Positions 1 to 8,636 of a DNA stretch of 64,000 bases are shown here, piece by piece (within the stretch, counting starts at the first letter, position 1; every line of letters begins with the position of its first letter). Made by a program: the position numbers and the translations under genes. Below the pieces are notes generated by a model. It made no database searches, had not been told where the DNA came from, and saw only the letters and a program-made list of their open reading frames with translations. This DNA is from Clostridium oryzae (GTDB taxonomy: Bacteria > Bacillota > Clostridia > Clostridiales > Clostridiaceae), in assembly GCF_002029235.1 (NCBI RefSeq), contig NZ_MZGV01000012.1, positions 42,978 to 106,977 on the forward strand, in the 5' to 3' direction.

Positions 1-1630
1 CTGAATATATATATCCCAAATTTATATCTGCATAGCTAATACAGAGACAATTCTGTTTATACTCGTTGAATTCTGGTATATAATTAGGTTCAACATTTTT
101 TATCACTTTTATCAAATAGCTGCTGATTCCTTTCGTATATCTGTAGCTAGACTCTTCACACTCATCACTATAAAATGCTGCTGTCATATGCCGAGACTGA
201 TTTAAATTCTCACCATCCAAGATAAAAATTCTTCCTATCTCGAAGATTTTTATTTGTTCATAACTCTTCCTGTTTTCATAAATGATTTTTATGATATTAG
301 GACAAAGATCACTCCTCAGCTTATCAAACTGTTTAATAGTTGAATTAGCCATTTTCAACGTATTACTATAGGTGTAACCAAGCTTTTTCAACCACTTATT
401 ATCATACCAAGAGTACGTTTGAACTTCACTAAAACTGAACTTTCTGACTAATATATCCTTTATCAGATATTCCATATCTCTTACAGAGTTTTTCACACTT
501 ACTGAGGAAACCATTTTATTTGGAGCTGCCTTAATGTTACTATATCCATACACTCTCAGAATTTCCTCTATTATATCAGCTTTACAGGTAATGTCCTTAG
601 TAGCTCTAAACGTAGGAACCTTAACTTTGTATAACCCGTCTGCTTCTTGAACTTCAAATTGTAGACTGGTCAATATATCTATTACAACAGATTTTTCTAT
701 ATTGTTTCCTAAATAAGTTTCAATATATTTATGCTGTATATCTATTATTAATGCTTTTGTCTCCTTAATGCAGTTATCATATAGTGAAGTTTCCAACGTA
801 ACTTGAGGCTGATACTCTTTCAAAAGTTTTAAATATCTACCTATTGCAATAGGTGTAAGTGAAGTATCTAAGAACTTTTCATACCTTGCACTGGCATCTG
901 TCCTTATACCAAGTGCTGTTGCCGTCTTTCTAACAGCTACTCCGTCATAGGTTGCTGATTCTAACACTACATCTTTTGTATTCTCAGAAACAGCTGAGCC
1001 CTCACCGCCTATTATTCCTGCTATTGCTATCGGTTTATCATCACCATATATCATCAAAGTATCTTTCCTAACTTCCCGCTTTTGATCATCTAAAGTTTTA
1101 AGCTTAACTGGCTGCTTTATGGAGTATACATTAACTGTATCAATAGTACCAGCATCAAAGGTGTGCATTGGCTGACCTATATCCATCATAACATAGTTTG
1201 CAATATCCACTATAATGTTGATAGGTCTTATACCACAGTTTTCTAATCTAGTTGTAATAATTTCAGGTGACCTTCCTTGGATTATATTACCTATTTTTAT
1301 GCCTGAATACCTTAAACATTTATCTTTTTCTTCAATTTTAACCTTTAATTTATTTAGCTCTTTACTTTTGAGTTCCTCTTCGTTAACATAATCAATGTCT
1401 TTTAGTTTTTTTCTTGTTATTGCTGCAATCTCTCTTGCCATGCCGTAATGACACCATAAGTCAGGTCTATTTGTAAGAGATTTGTTATCTATTTCGATTA
1501 TTACATCTTCATTTATTCTCTCAACTCCTTCAATTTCAGCTGTCGTAATAGTCAGTTTATTTATTAGATAATCAACATCGACATCTCCTAAATCCACATA
1601 ATCATTAATCCAGTTTAGTGACATTTTCAT
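1..1630 (-). CDS. pheT: Phenylalanyl-tRNA synthetase beta subunit, domain-reduced, 3' end outside window
   Basis: Beta chain of the alpha2-beta2 enzyme that charges tRNA-Phe. The frame runs open from the ATG at 1630 to the window edge (543 codons seen). AGGAGGGG sits 7 nt before the start, and the gene begins 15 nt after the pheS stop. The N-terminus ([14 protein letters not shown]) matches ordinary PheT, but after about residue 37 (EIEGVE) it passes almost directly to the B3/4 region ([20 protein letters not shown]). The usual EMAP/OB-fold tRNA-binding domain, roughly residues 40-150 in standard PheT, is therefore absent. B3/4 editing-like and B5 regions follow ([36 protein letters not shown]). 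The C-terminal anticodon-binding domain would lie outside the window. Reading continuity and family are clear; a second-copy type is inferred. Confidence 0.92.
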   Translation of the reverse strand, partial: MKMSLNWINDYVDLGDVDVDYLINKLTITTAEIEGVERINEDVIIEIDNKSLTNRPDLWCHYGMAREIAAITRKKLKDIDYVNEEELKSKELNKLKVKIEEKDKCLRYSGIKIGNIIQGRSPEIITTRLENCGIRPINIIVDIANYVMMDIGQPMHTFDAGTIDTVNVYSIKQPVKLKTLDDQKREVRKDTLMIYGDDKPIAIAGIIGGEGSAVSENTKDVVLESATYDGVAVRKTATALGIRTDASARYEKFLDTSLTPIAIGRYLKLLKEYQPQVTLETSLYDNCIKETKALIIDIQHKYIETYLGNNIEKSVVIDILTSLQFEVQEADGLYKVKVPTFRATKDITCKADIIEEILRVYGYSNIKAAPNKMVSSVSVKNSVRDMEYLIKDILVRKFSFSEVQTYSWYDNKWLKKLGYTYSNTLKMANSTIKQFDKLRSDLCPNIIKIIYENRKSYEQIKIFEIGRIFILDGENLNQSRHMTAAFYSDECEESSYRYTKGISSYLIKVIKNVEPNYIPEFNEYKQNCLCISYADINLGYIYS

Positions 1631-1645
1631 TCTTACCCCTCCTAT

Positions 1646-2653
1646 TTATTTGAACTGCTTCAATATTTTTAAATTGCCTGAGTTAAATACCCTGATATCA
1701 GGAATACCATATTTCATCATCGCAAGTCTTGTTAGACCTAGCCCGAAAGCAAAACCGGTGTACTTTTCATTATCTATACCGCCATATTTCAATACATTTG
1801 GGTGTATCATACCACAGGGCAGCAATTCCAGCCATCCAGAATGCTTACAGGTCGGACATCCTTTTCCTCCACAAATCTGACACTTAATATCTAGTTCAAA
1901 GCCTGGTTCTACAAAGGGGAAATATCCTGGTCTAAGTCTTACTTCCGTTTTTCTACCGAATACTTCACTAAGCATAATCTCCATAGTGTACATAAGATTA
2001 GCTACAGATATATCCTTATCAATCACAATTCCTTCCAATTGATAGAAAGTATTCTCGTGAGAGGCATCGATATCCTCATTTCTGAAACACCTTCCAGGAA
2101 TTATAGCTCTTATTGGCGGCTTATATTCGTGCATTATATGCTGCTGTCCGGCTGAAGTTTGAGACCTGAGTACCATGCCATTTTCCAACCAATAGGTATC
2201 TTGCATATCTCTTGCTGGGTGGTACTTAGGTATATTTAACGCTTCGAAGTTATAATAGTCTGTTTCAACCTCATCGGTATCTGCAATCATAAATCCCATG
2301 CCCTTAAAAATCTCCTCTATTTCCCTTTGAACAATCGTAATAGGGTGATAGGTGCCTTCTTCAAAATCCGAAGCTGGTAGTGTTATATCAAACTTGCTCT
2401 TCAAATCGCTTTTTTCAAATTTATCTTTCAGCTCTTCCACCTTTTCAGTAATATAATTTTTAAGTTTATTTCCTTTTGCTCCAATAAGCTTTCGTTCATC
2501 AATTGAATATTTGCTCAAGGACTTCAATATATTTGTCAATTCACCCTTCTTGCCAAGAAAAGAAATTCTTACCTGTTCAGCTTCTTCTATTGTGTTTACC
2601 TGCTGTAATGCTTTATCCACAGCATCCTTTAATTGTATAATTATATCTTCCAT
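1646..2653 (-). CDS. pheS: Phenylalanyl-tRNA synthetase alpha subunit
   Basis: Catalytic alpha subunit, forming Phe-AMP and Phe-tRNA. The protein is 335 aa from the ATG at 2653, chosen because AGGAGGGA lies just upstream; the frame extends 13 codons further, but that puts the start before the ribosome site. It has an N-terminal coiled coil (about 1-85) and then the class II core: motif 2 around GRCFRNEDIDASHENTFYQ and motif 3 around GFAFGLGLTRLAMMKYGI. A four-cysteine insert (CQICGGKGCPTC, then HSGWLELLPCGMIHP) is a variant seen in some Firmicute PheS. It is co-transcribed with pheT and preceded by a Phe-specific T-box leader, so expression should rise when tRNA-Phe is uncharged. Confidence 0.96.
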   Translation of the reverse strand: MEDIIIQLKDAVDKALQQVNTIEEAEQVRISFLGKKGELTNILKSLSKYSIDERKLIGAKGNKLKNYITEKVEELKDKFEKSDLKSKFDITLPASDFEEGTYHPITIVQREIEEIFKGMGFMIADTDEVETDYYNFEALNIPKYHPARDMQDTYWLENGMVLRSQTSAGQQHIMHEYKPPIRAIIPGRCFRNEDIDASHENTFYQLEGIVIDKDISVANLMYTMEIMLSEVFGRKTEVRLRPGYFPFVEPGFELDIKCQICGGKGCPTCKHSGWLELLPCGMIHPNVLKYGGIDNEKYTGFAFGLGLTRLAMMKYGIPDIRVFNSGNLKILKQFK

Positions 2654-2719
2654 TTCTATACTCTCCCTCCTGATTAATGTAGTAATGTTCATTAAATTCT
2701 ATATATCCGGATAAAATAA

Positions 2720-3025
2720 AAAGCCCCTCATCCTAATAAGGACGAGAGGCTGAGCTCACGTGGTACCACCCTAATTATCAATAATATTATAGTAATCTGC
2801 TAAATTTTAGTGTTGCAAAGATACTATAAGAAAATTGATATCTCATAGAGATACAGGAATCAAGTTCCGATATCCTCTTTCTTTTAACGGCGAAAGCTCC
2901 GTTTTGCCTAATTCTACTTCAGCTCCAAACTCAAGAGGGAACTTCAAAACACTCTTCACTGCAGGTTCTCATCTACTCCTGCTCTCTGTAAGCTTCAAGT
3001 ACATTTACTTTCCTCTGTCATCGTT
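2720..3025 (-). promoter_or_regulatory. T-box leader (Phe specifier) of pheST
   Basis: Read on the minus strand. The T-box core AGGGTGGTACCACG is at 2772-2759, followed by a terminator hairpin (GCCTCTCGTCC...GGATGAGGGGC plus a T run, 2750-2720). In the stem I region GAAG is directly followed by TTC (2941-2939), a phenylalanine codon in the position expected for the specifier. Uncharged tRNA-Phe should pair with TTC and with the T-box bulge and stabilise the antiterminator. The valS leader has the same GAAG-plus-codon layout. Confidence 0.92.
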
Positions 3026-3090
3026 ATATCTTTATAAATTTTATGTAATATTACCACAAATCTATTTTTATGTCAATACGATATAAAAAA

Positions 3091-3164
3091 TGAAATGTTG
3101 TGGCACTACGGAGATTGATCCGTTCACTAAACACTTATAACACAAATTTTATGCAAATTTCCTA
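3091..3164. repeat. Intergenic palindromic repeat family, copy A
   Basis: About 74 bp beginning GAAATGTTGTGGCACTACGG and containing GATTGATCCGTTCACTAA, closely matching 5708-5780 (my estimate is above 80 percent by eye). It shares the GTTCATTAAGCA and AAATTTCCTAA blocks with the larger palindromic copy at 60524-60693. No coding potential was seen. Confidence 0.7.
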
Positions 3165-3248
3165 ATTGGGGCAAAGTGAATGTTATAACAAAATTTCGTA
3201 TAAAATTAGTATTCCCTAGTTTTTATATGATAATTTACATATGGTTTT

Positions 3249-3390
3249 CTAAATATAATCACCCATAGTATAAGCGCAGCTCATAAGTGACGATGCTGCT
3301 CCAGTATCTCCCTGTAGTTACTCTATAAGGATATTAATTTTTGCTGGTCCGATAACACTTCCAAAATGTTTTAATATTATTACGAACACT
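3249..3390 (-). pseudogene. Possible remnant of an MFS (drug-efflux type) transporter
   Basis: On the minus strand a short stretch reads ...HFGSVIGPAKINILIE, a stop, then LQGDTGAASSLMSCAYTMGDYI and a second stop. The GPxxxNxLLE and GDTGAASSLMS blocks resemble a late transmembrane segment of Bcr/CflA-like MFS efflux proteins, recalled from family knowledge rather than searched. There is no start, a stop interrupts it and neither end of a transporter is present. It is at best a decayed fragment, and chance similarity cannot be excluded. Confidence 0.35.
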
Positions 3391-3398
3391 ATCTTTTT

Positions 3399-4073
3399 TC
3401 AATGTATAATATTATGAATTTGCAGTTTAATTTTATGATATCCGATAGCTTTTTGTGGGCAAGCTGCTGCACATCTGCCGCATTGTAAGCAATCTGAATG
3501 GCTTAATCTGCTCCCCCTATACATATATGGTTTCAAACCTAACGGACATTTTTTCTCGCATATTTTACAAGAAACACATGAAGAAGATACATATAATACG
3601 ACTTTTCTCTTACTAAGTGCTGATATTGCTGAAGCTAAAGTACCCATGGGGCAGAAATTACACCAAGTTCTATGATTGTAAAATAAAGACATAGCAACTC
3701 CAATTGTTGTGGTTACTATGATTAGTCTATAAAACACCCGGCCCACACCATAAATATCTCCAGAAGTTTTGCATAATCGTGAAATAAATACTGTCATCAT
3801 TAATGTAAGAACTATAATTCTAAAGAAATAGGATTTTAAACACCTCGGAGTTTTTTTATCATTACTAAATTTGCAAACAACATTATCAAAAAAACTTCCT
3901 CTAGGGCATATATTTCCGCACCAAAATCTACCCTTAAAAAAAGAAAGGATTATCGGTCCTATCATGCAAATTGCCGCTATCACTGCAAACCTCATGTCAA
4001 ATAAGCCTACTATTATAAATGCAATTAAGATTATAAAGGAGAACCTTTTCCATACCCTTAAAAATATATTCAT
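3399..4073 (-). CDS. Membrane-bound 4Fe-4S (NapH/polyferredoxin-like) protein
   Basis: Probable membrane electron-transfer protein of 224 aa, starting at the ATG at 4073 because GGAGGT lies 8 nt before it. Several hydrophobic helices alternate with two CxxxCP motifs of the NapH/NosR/CcoG type: CGNICPRG near residue 52 and CNFCPMG near 140. Two classical 4Fe-4S ferredoxin motifs follow at the C-terminus: CVSCKICEKKCP and CLQCGRCAAACP. The electron donor and acceptor are not evident. No nitrate, nitrous oxide or FMN-transfer partner gene is next to it, so the process served is unknown. Confidence 0.8.
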   Translation of the reverse strand: MNIFLRVWKRFSFIILIAFIIVGLFDMRFAVIAAICMIGPIILSFFKGRFWCGNICPRGSFFDNVVCKFSNDKKTPRCLKSYFFRIIVLTLMMTVFISRLCKTSGDIYGVGRVFYRLIIVTTTIGVAMSLFYNHRTWCNFCPMGTLASAISALSKRKVVLYVSSSCVSCKICEKKCPLGLKPYMYRGSRLSHSDCLQCGRCAAACPQKAIGYHKIKLQIHNIIH

Positions 4074-4109
4074 CCATACTACCTCCATACCTTATCATAA
4101 AATCGTAAA

Positions 4110-4156
4110 AAGAAAGACAATAAGCATAATCAATGACTATATTTATTGTCTTTCTT
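4110..4156 (-). terminator. Rho-independent terminator after the HELLH-protein gene
   Basis: Perfect 14-bp inverted repeat AAGAAAGACAATAA / TTATTGTCTTTCTT at 4110-4123 and 4143-4156. Read on the minus strand it is followed by a T run, and it lies downstream of the gene at 4200-4649. Confidence 0.75.
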
Positions 4157-4199
4157 ACTTATATCTTTATTTCTGGTAGGCATAATATATTCTTAAAAT

Positions 4200-4649
4200 T
4201 TATTTTATTTTCAGCTCCTCATCTACTTGTTTCTGAACTCTTCCAAAGGATATTTCCTTATCCTCTCCATCTAATTTAAGAAAGGATTTAGATAAATCTT
4301 CAACAGTAGATTCCAATAAATTCATAAAGCGCGAATACGCAAAATTGAATTTGGGATCTTCCTCATCTTGTCCAAACACCAAGTACACTAAGCCTTCAAG
4401 CATTTGATCCATACCCCATAACTTCAAATGCAATAGTTCATGAATAATTAATGCTTCAAGGTTAGTTTGTTTAGGATTGAAACAATTAATTAATAAAATA
4501 GCTTTTTTATCATCAGCATCTATCTTAATATCTCCTGTCTTTCTCCATTCCTTATTTACAGCTTCATATTTTATATCCCAATCCCTAAGCCTTAGCGTAT
4601 CCTGCCATTTTGTTAAATACTTCTTAATATCTTCTTCTTTAAATTTCAT
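4200..4649 (-). CDS. Small HExxH-motif protein, putative metallopeptidase-like
   Basis: Uncharacterised 149-aa soluble protein. Near residue 88 it has ALIIHELLHLKLWG, a zincin-type HExxH helix, followed by an acidic segment and a helical C-terminus containing ESTVEDL. The layout (short N-terminal domain, HELLH, helical tail) recalls SprT/WSS1-like or ImmA/IrrE-like minimal zincins, but I cannot assign a family and no third metal ligand is obvious. The ribosome site is weak (AGAGTCAG). It is followed by its own strong terminator and lies upstream of the ferredoxin gene. Catalytic activity is inference only. Confidence 0.6.
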   Translation of the reverse strand: MKFKEEDIKKYLTKWQDTLRLRDWDIKYEAVNKEWRKTGDIKIDADDKKAILLINCFNPKQTNLEALIIHELLHLKLWGMDQMLEGLVYLVFGQDEEDPKFNFAYSRFMNLLESTVEDLSKSFLKLDGEDKEISFGRVQKQVDEELKIK

Positions 4650-4677
4650 TTTTCTGACTCTTTATCTATTATAATAA

Positions 4678-4878
4678 TTATTTCTTAAATCTCTTACCAT
4701 ACTTAATCCATAAATAGACTATTACTAATATTATAGCAATCAATATTATCATTCCGCTTGGATGACCATAAAATCCACTATGATAATAATGATGATAGTG
4801 ATTATGATGTAATATACTATGCATAATCGAATGTCCTACACTATGATGATAACCATGACTATGAAAATGAAAGTGCAT
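4678..4878 (-). CDS. Histidine-rich single-pass membrane peptide
   Basis: A 66-aa protein with two distinct halves. Residues 1-42 hold about 19 histidines (starting MHFHFHSHGYHH, later HHNHYHHYYH). Residues 43-59 form one hydrophobic helix (MIILIAIILVIVYLWI) ending in a basic KYGKRFKK tail. The basic C-terminus suggests the histidine tract faces outside. Histidine tracts usually bind Ni, Zn, Cu or Co, so a metal buffer or sensor is possible but not shown. GAGGGG lies 13 nt before the ATG, rather far. Composition alone argues against a chance frame. Confidence 0.55.
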   Translation of the reverse strand: MHFHFHSHGYHHSVGHSIMHSILHHNHYHHYYHSGFYGHPSGMIILIAIILVIVYLWIKYGKRFKK

Positions 4879-5041
4879 TAACTAGCTCACACCCCTCTAT
4901 TTTTAATTCTAAATTCTTCATCTTGCTCAATTAATACTTTAAGTTTATTTTTTCATGTTATTTGACCTTACTGTTAACTCATTGTATCATTATACCATAA
5001 ACACCCATATTGTACGAATAATTCTAGAAAGGAGCCTAAAT

Positions 5042-5698
5042 ATGGTTATTACTTGTATTTCTGCCTCAAACATAAAACATGCTGTTAAAAACAGCACCTC
5101 ATTAAAAACCTGTAAAATTATAAAAGATTTGTTGAAAATGAAAGTTTCAGATCATGTAGATGTTGAAATTATTCCATTGGTTAATTATGAACTTGAGTCC
5201 TGCATTGGGTGCGGCTCATGTTTTCAAAAAGATGTCTGCGTTCATGATGAAAGTTTTAATAGAATTTATCAAATATTAGTTAAATCTGACGCATTATTTA
5301 TTGTTTCCGCACACTACGCCCCAATACCATCGAAACTTTCTATGCTTCTTGAAAAAATAGAACAATTAGCCTTTCTAAAAAGGTTTAATAATGAAAATTA
5401 TCGATCTCCTTTGTTTAATAAACCCGTTGGAATAGTTGCACACGGCGGTGGAACTGAAGAAATTATTAAATATTATAAAGAACCCGTTCTAGATTCTATT
5501 TGGAATGCCTTATCTTATCCTGTTGAAATGAATATTGTTGAAACAGATGATGAACATAGCAATGGTGTAATACTTCCAGTTAAGAGCGTAAAAAGAATTG
5601 ACACCTCCATCTTTCCTATGCAGGAATATGATTGGAGCGATATAAAAGAGAGATTGTCTCCCTTAGTAAGTAACGTTCTTGATGCCGTATTAAAATAA
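5042..5698 (+). CDS. Iron-sulfur flavoprotein / NADPH-dependent FMN reductase family
   Basis: Flavodoxin-fold protein of 218 aa. The start is the ATG at 5042, with GAAAGGAG 7 nt upstream, not the in-frame ATG 29 codons earlier. The compact cysteine motif CIGCGSCFQKDVC (C54, C57, C60, C66) is the CX2CX2CX5C 4Fe-4S signature of the Isf family, followed by the flavodoxin-like SDALFIVSAHY...SKLSMLLEK segment. Isf proteins are homo-oligomeric two-electron carriers that can reduce O2 or peroxide in anaerobes. The C-terminal 60 residues are less conserved. It is monocistronic, divergent from the minus-strand genes before it. Confidence 0.8.
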   Translation: MVITCISASNIKHAVKNSTSLKTCKIIKDLLKMKVSDHVDVEIIPLVNYELESCIGCGSCFQKDVCVHDESFNRIYQILVKSDALFIVSAHYAPIPSKLSMLLEKIEQLAFLKRFNNENYRSPLFNKPVGIVAHGGGTEEIIKYYKEPVLDSIWNALSYPVEMNIVETDDEHSNGVILPVKSVKRIDTSIFPMQEYDWSDIKERLSPLVSNVLDAVLK

Positions 5699-5707
5699 CT
5701 GCCTAAT

Positions 5708-5780
5708 AGAAATGTTGTGACACTACCGAGATTGATCCGTTCATTAAGCACTTGTAGCACGAATTTATGTAAATTTTCTA
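5708..5780. repeat. Intergenic palindromic repeat family, copy B
   Basis: GAAATGTTGTGACACTACCG... followed by GATTGATCCGTTCATTAAGC; nearly the same text and orientation as 3091-3164. Together the two copies bracket the block 3249-5698. Confidence 0.7.
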
Positions 5781-5783
5781 AAA

Positions 5784-5818
5784 ATACTAGGCAGCTATTG
5801 CAATCAGCAGCCTAGTAT
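5784..5818 (-). terminator. Terminator of valS
   Basis: Stem ATACTAGGC / GCCTAGTAT with a short loop. On the minus strand it is followed by TTTTTAG and lies 12 bp beyond the valS stop. Confidence 0.75.
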
Positions 5819-5829
5819 CTTCTGACAAA

Positions 5830-8226
5830 TTAATAAAGCTTAACACTTAATTCATCATTAAATTCAAATTCTATATTTTCAGCCCATGTACAGGCTTTTA
5901 TATCCTTAATGGTTTTAGTAAGGTACAGGCCCTCACTTTCTGGTATTTGAAGCTTAAGAGTTTCTATTCTATCTTTTAAGGATAGGTTCTTTTCCGATTT
6001 ATACCTTCTTACTTCATTTATTATAATCTTAATATGCTCTCCAAATTGCAATATGCTTCCATCGCCATAATTAGGACTCATATTCCAAATCATACTGTGA
6101 ATTGAATTTACCTTCTCAAACTGTTTAAAATAGGACTGATATATTTCTTCTGTTATATGAGGGACATAGATTGCATAGAGCTTAAGCAGCTCTAAGAGTA
6201 CGTTGTAAAGGGCATATTGAGCAGAATATCTTTCCTTCTCTCCATGAACTTCTGGTTTATAGAGTCTATCCTTTACTATTTCCAGATAGTCATCACAAAA
6301 ATCCTGCCAAAAAAAATCGTCTATAGTATGCTTAGCAATTCCAATTTCATAGTGCTTTAAGCTTTCCGCTGCAGCTTCTTCAACTTGCTTAATCCTATCA
6401 ATTATCCATCTATCGATTGGCAAAAGTTCCTCGGGTTTATTACCATTATAGTCCTGAAGATGGATTATGCAAAAACTGGCTGCATTCCAAAGCTTCGTAA
6501 GAAACCTTCTTGAAAGCTTAAGTTCCTCCTCTGAGAACATCGTATCCGTTCCAAGCTTAGCCCCTGCTGCCCAGTATCTTAATGCATCTGCAGAGTGTCT
6601 TTCTATAAGCTGCTTGGGAGATGATCCTGCATTATTTTTTGATTTGCTTATCTTCTCTCCTTTTTTCGCTAGAACAAAACCACATATCATAATATCCCTC
6701 CACGGAAGCTTTCCGGTATGAAAAAGGCTCCTTACTATTGTATAAAACGCCCATGTTCTTATTATTTCATGAGCCTGAGTTCTCATGGACATTGGGATAA
6801 GCTTGTTGTGCATATCTTCTTCTGAGTTCCATTTTGAATTTATCAAAGGACTTAAGGATGAGGTAGCCCAAGTATCAAGTACTGCCGTTTCAGGTACGAA
6901 TTTGCTGCTGCCGCATGTACAGGTTTTAATTGGTTTTGACTCCATCGGATTTACCGGAAGTTCTTCCTCTTCAGCGTATATAGGTTTTCCGCATTTACTG
7001 CAGTACCATAAAGGAAATGGAATACCAAAGTATCTCTGTCTGGATATGCACCAGTCCCATTTTAAATTTTCAACCCAATTAATATATTTACTCTTCATAT
7101 AGGATGGATACCAATTTATCTCATCAGCTGCCTTTAAATATTTTTCCTTTTCACTTAAGATGTCTATATACCACTGTTTTGAATTGATAATTTCTATTGG
7201 TCTGCCGCATCTTTCATGAATAGAAACAGTGTGAGTTAAGGTCTCGTTTTTTTTCAGAAGTCCTCTTTCGTTAAGAAGCTTAATTATTTTTTCTCTTGCA
7301 GCTATAACCTTAAGTCCGCCTATAAATGGTACATCATCATACAGCTTTCCATCAGGCCTGATAACCTTTTTATATTTAAGCTCGTGCTTTTCATACCATT
7401 CCACATCTGTAGTGTCTCCAAATGTTGCACACATTACTAGCCCTGTGCCTTTATCAAGGCTTACTTTTTCATCCGTTAATATCGGTATTTCATAATTATA
7501 TAATGGAACTCTTGCAGCTTTTCCAACATACTTTTCATACCTCTCATCCTCCGGATTTACAAATAAACATACACAACCATAAAGTAGTTCTGGTCTTGTA
7601 GTAGCAACTATCAGTTCCTCACCTTCAACTACAAATGGTATATAATTGAAGGTGGTTTCTATATCCTTGCTCTCTAGCTCTGCCTGAGCTATAGAAGTTT
7701 GACAGGTAGTACACCATAATACTGGTGATTCCTTTATATATGCTTTACCTGCCTTTGCCATATCTAAAAATGCCTTTTGAGATATCGTTTGTACCCTGCT
7801 GTTTATCGTCGAATATTGCAGGTCCCAATCAACACTGAACCCCATAGCCATCCAAAGTTCCTTGAATTCCTGTTCATATTTTTGGGTGGTATCAAGACAT
7901 TTTTCTATAAATTCGCTTCTTGGCAATGATGCTGCTCTTATCTTTTCTTCCTTCTCTACAAGTCTTTCTGTTGGTAAACCATTATCATCAAATCCAAAAG
8001 GATAAAATACATTCTTTCCCTGCATTCTTTGAAATCTAGCTATCATTTCAGCTTGAGTATAGGAAAATATATGACCTATATGCAAACTTCCGCTTATTGT
8101 CGGCGGTGGAGTATCTATAGAAAAAGTCTGTTTGCTGATGTTAAAGTCATATTTGTATATATTATTTTGCTGCCAATATTTCTGCCATTTCTTTTCTGCT
8201 TCTTCTGCATTATATTTTTTATTCAT
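5830..8226 (-). CDS. valS: Valyl-tRNA synthetase, short form without C-terminal coiled coil
   Basis: Class I synthetase charging tRNA-Val, with editing of Thr. The start at 8226 follows AGGAGG; the open frame runs 43 codons further into the T-box and is not translated sequence. The protein is 798 aa. It shows a HIGH motif in TISGSLHIGHIFSYTQ (near residue 40), an editing-domain block ATTRPELLYG, zinc-type cysteines (WCTTC, YCSKCG...CTCG) and a KMSKS-type loop GEKISKSKNN. The text FSYTQAEMIARFQRMQGKNV with GFDDNGLPTE matches the archaeal/rickettsial-like ValRS subtype, not the common Firmicute subtype. The C-terminus stops after the anticodon-binding region and lacks the usual coiled-coil arm. 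Its leader is a Val T-box. Confidence 0.94.
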   Translation of the reverse strand: MNKKYNAEEAEKKWQKYWQQNNIYKYDFNISKQTFSIDTPPPTISGSLHIGHIFSYTQAEMIARFQRMQGKNVFYPFGFDDNGLPTERLVEKEEKIRAASLPRSEFIEKCLDTTQKYEQEFKELWMAMGFSVDWDLQYSTINSRVQTISQKAFLDMAKAGKAYIKESPVLWCTTCQTSIAQAELESKDIETTFNYIPFVVEGEELIVATTRPELLYGCVCLFVNPEDERYEKYVGKAARVPLYNYEIPILTDEKVSLDKGTGLVMCATFGDTTDVEWYEKHELKYKKVIRPDGKLYDDVPFIGGLKVIAAREKIIKLLNERGLLKKNETLTHTVSIHERCGRPIEIINSKQWYIDILSEKEKYLKAADEINWYPSYMKSKYINWVENLKWDWCISRQRYFGIPFPLWYCSKCGKPIYAEEEELPVNPMESKPIKTCTCGSSKFVPETAVLDTWATSSLSPLINSKWNSEEDMHNKLIPMSMRTQAHEIIRTWAFYTIVRSLFHTGKLPWRDIMICGFVLAKKGEKISKSKNNAGSSPKQLIERHSADALRYWAAGAKLGTDTMFSEEELKLSRRFLTKLWNAASFCIIHLQDYNGNKPEELLPIDRWIIDRIKQVEEAAAESLKHYEIGIAKHTIDDFFWQDFCDDYLEIVKDRLYKPEVHGEKERYSAQYALYNVLLELLKLYAIYVPHITEEIYQSYFKQFEKVNSIHSMIWNMSPNYGDGSILQFGEHIKIIINEVRRYKSEKNLSLKDRIETLKLQIPESEGLYLTKTIKDIKACTWAENIEFEFNDELSVKLY

Positions 8227-8274
8227 TGTGATTCCTCCTAATTTTTTAATATTTTCTGTAACTGCGCAATTACA

Positions 8275-8560
8275 GAAAATAAAAAAACCTTCCATCCTAA
8301 CAATAGGACGAAAGGTTATATTCGCGGTACCACCTAATTTTGTACATAAGTACACTCTTTAATATAGTACGGGCATAAGTCTGCCGATACTACTTCCCTT
8401 TTAACAGCGGGAACTCCCGTTAAAACCTACTAGCAAAAGCGTTCAGTTCAAAGCTCCAAGGCTACCTTCGTCATATCCATCCCGGGATATTTCCACCGCC
8501 AATCCCTCTCTATACTTCAAGATTGTGACTACTCTTCCTCATCAAAGCTTTTAAATATAG
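8275..8560 (-). promoter_or_regulatory. T-box leader (Val specifier) of valS
   Basis: Minus-strand T-box core AGGTGGTACCGCGAA at 8335-8321 and a terminator hairpin ending in a T run at 8317-8281. In stem I, GAAG (8469-8466) is directly followed by GTA (8465-8463), a valine codon and the likely specifier. The AGAGTAG element expected near the start of stem I is visible near 8530. Confidence 0.92.
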
Positions 8561-8636
8561 TACTATTATATTAATATAATTTATCATAGTTCCTATATAT
8601 TGTCAATTAGATTGTTAAATGTCTGGTGTTTTACAT

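Noticed and set aside
2835..3086. Plus-strand open frame of 83 codons
   Set aside because: It lies across the pheS T-box leader on the other strand and its composition follows the RNA structure.
8227..8355. N-terminal extension of ValRS (43 codons)
   Set aside because: It runs through the T-box terminator; AGGAGG marks the start at 8226.
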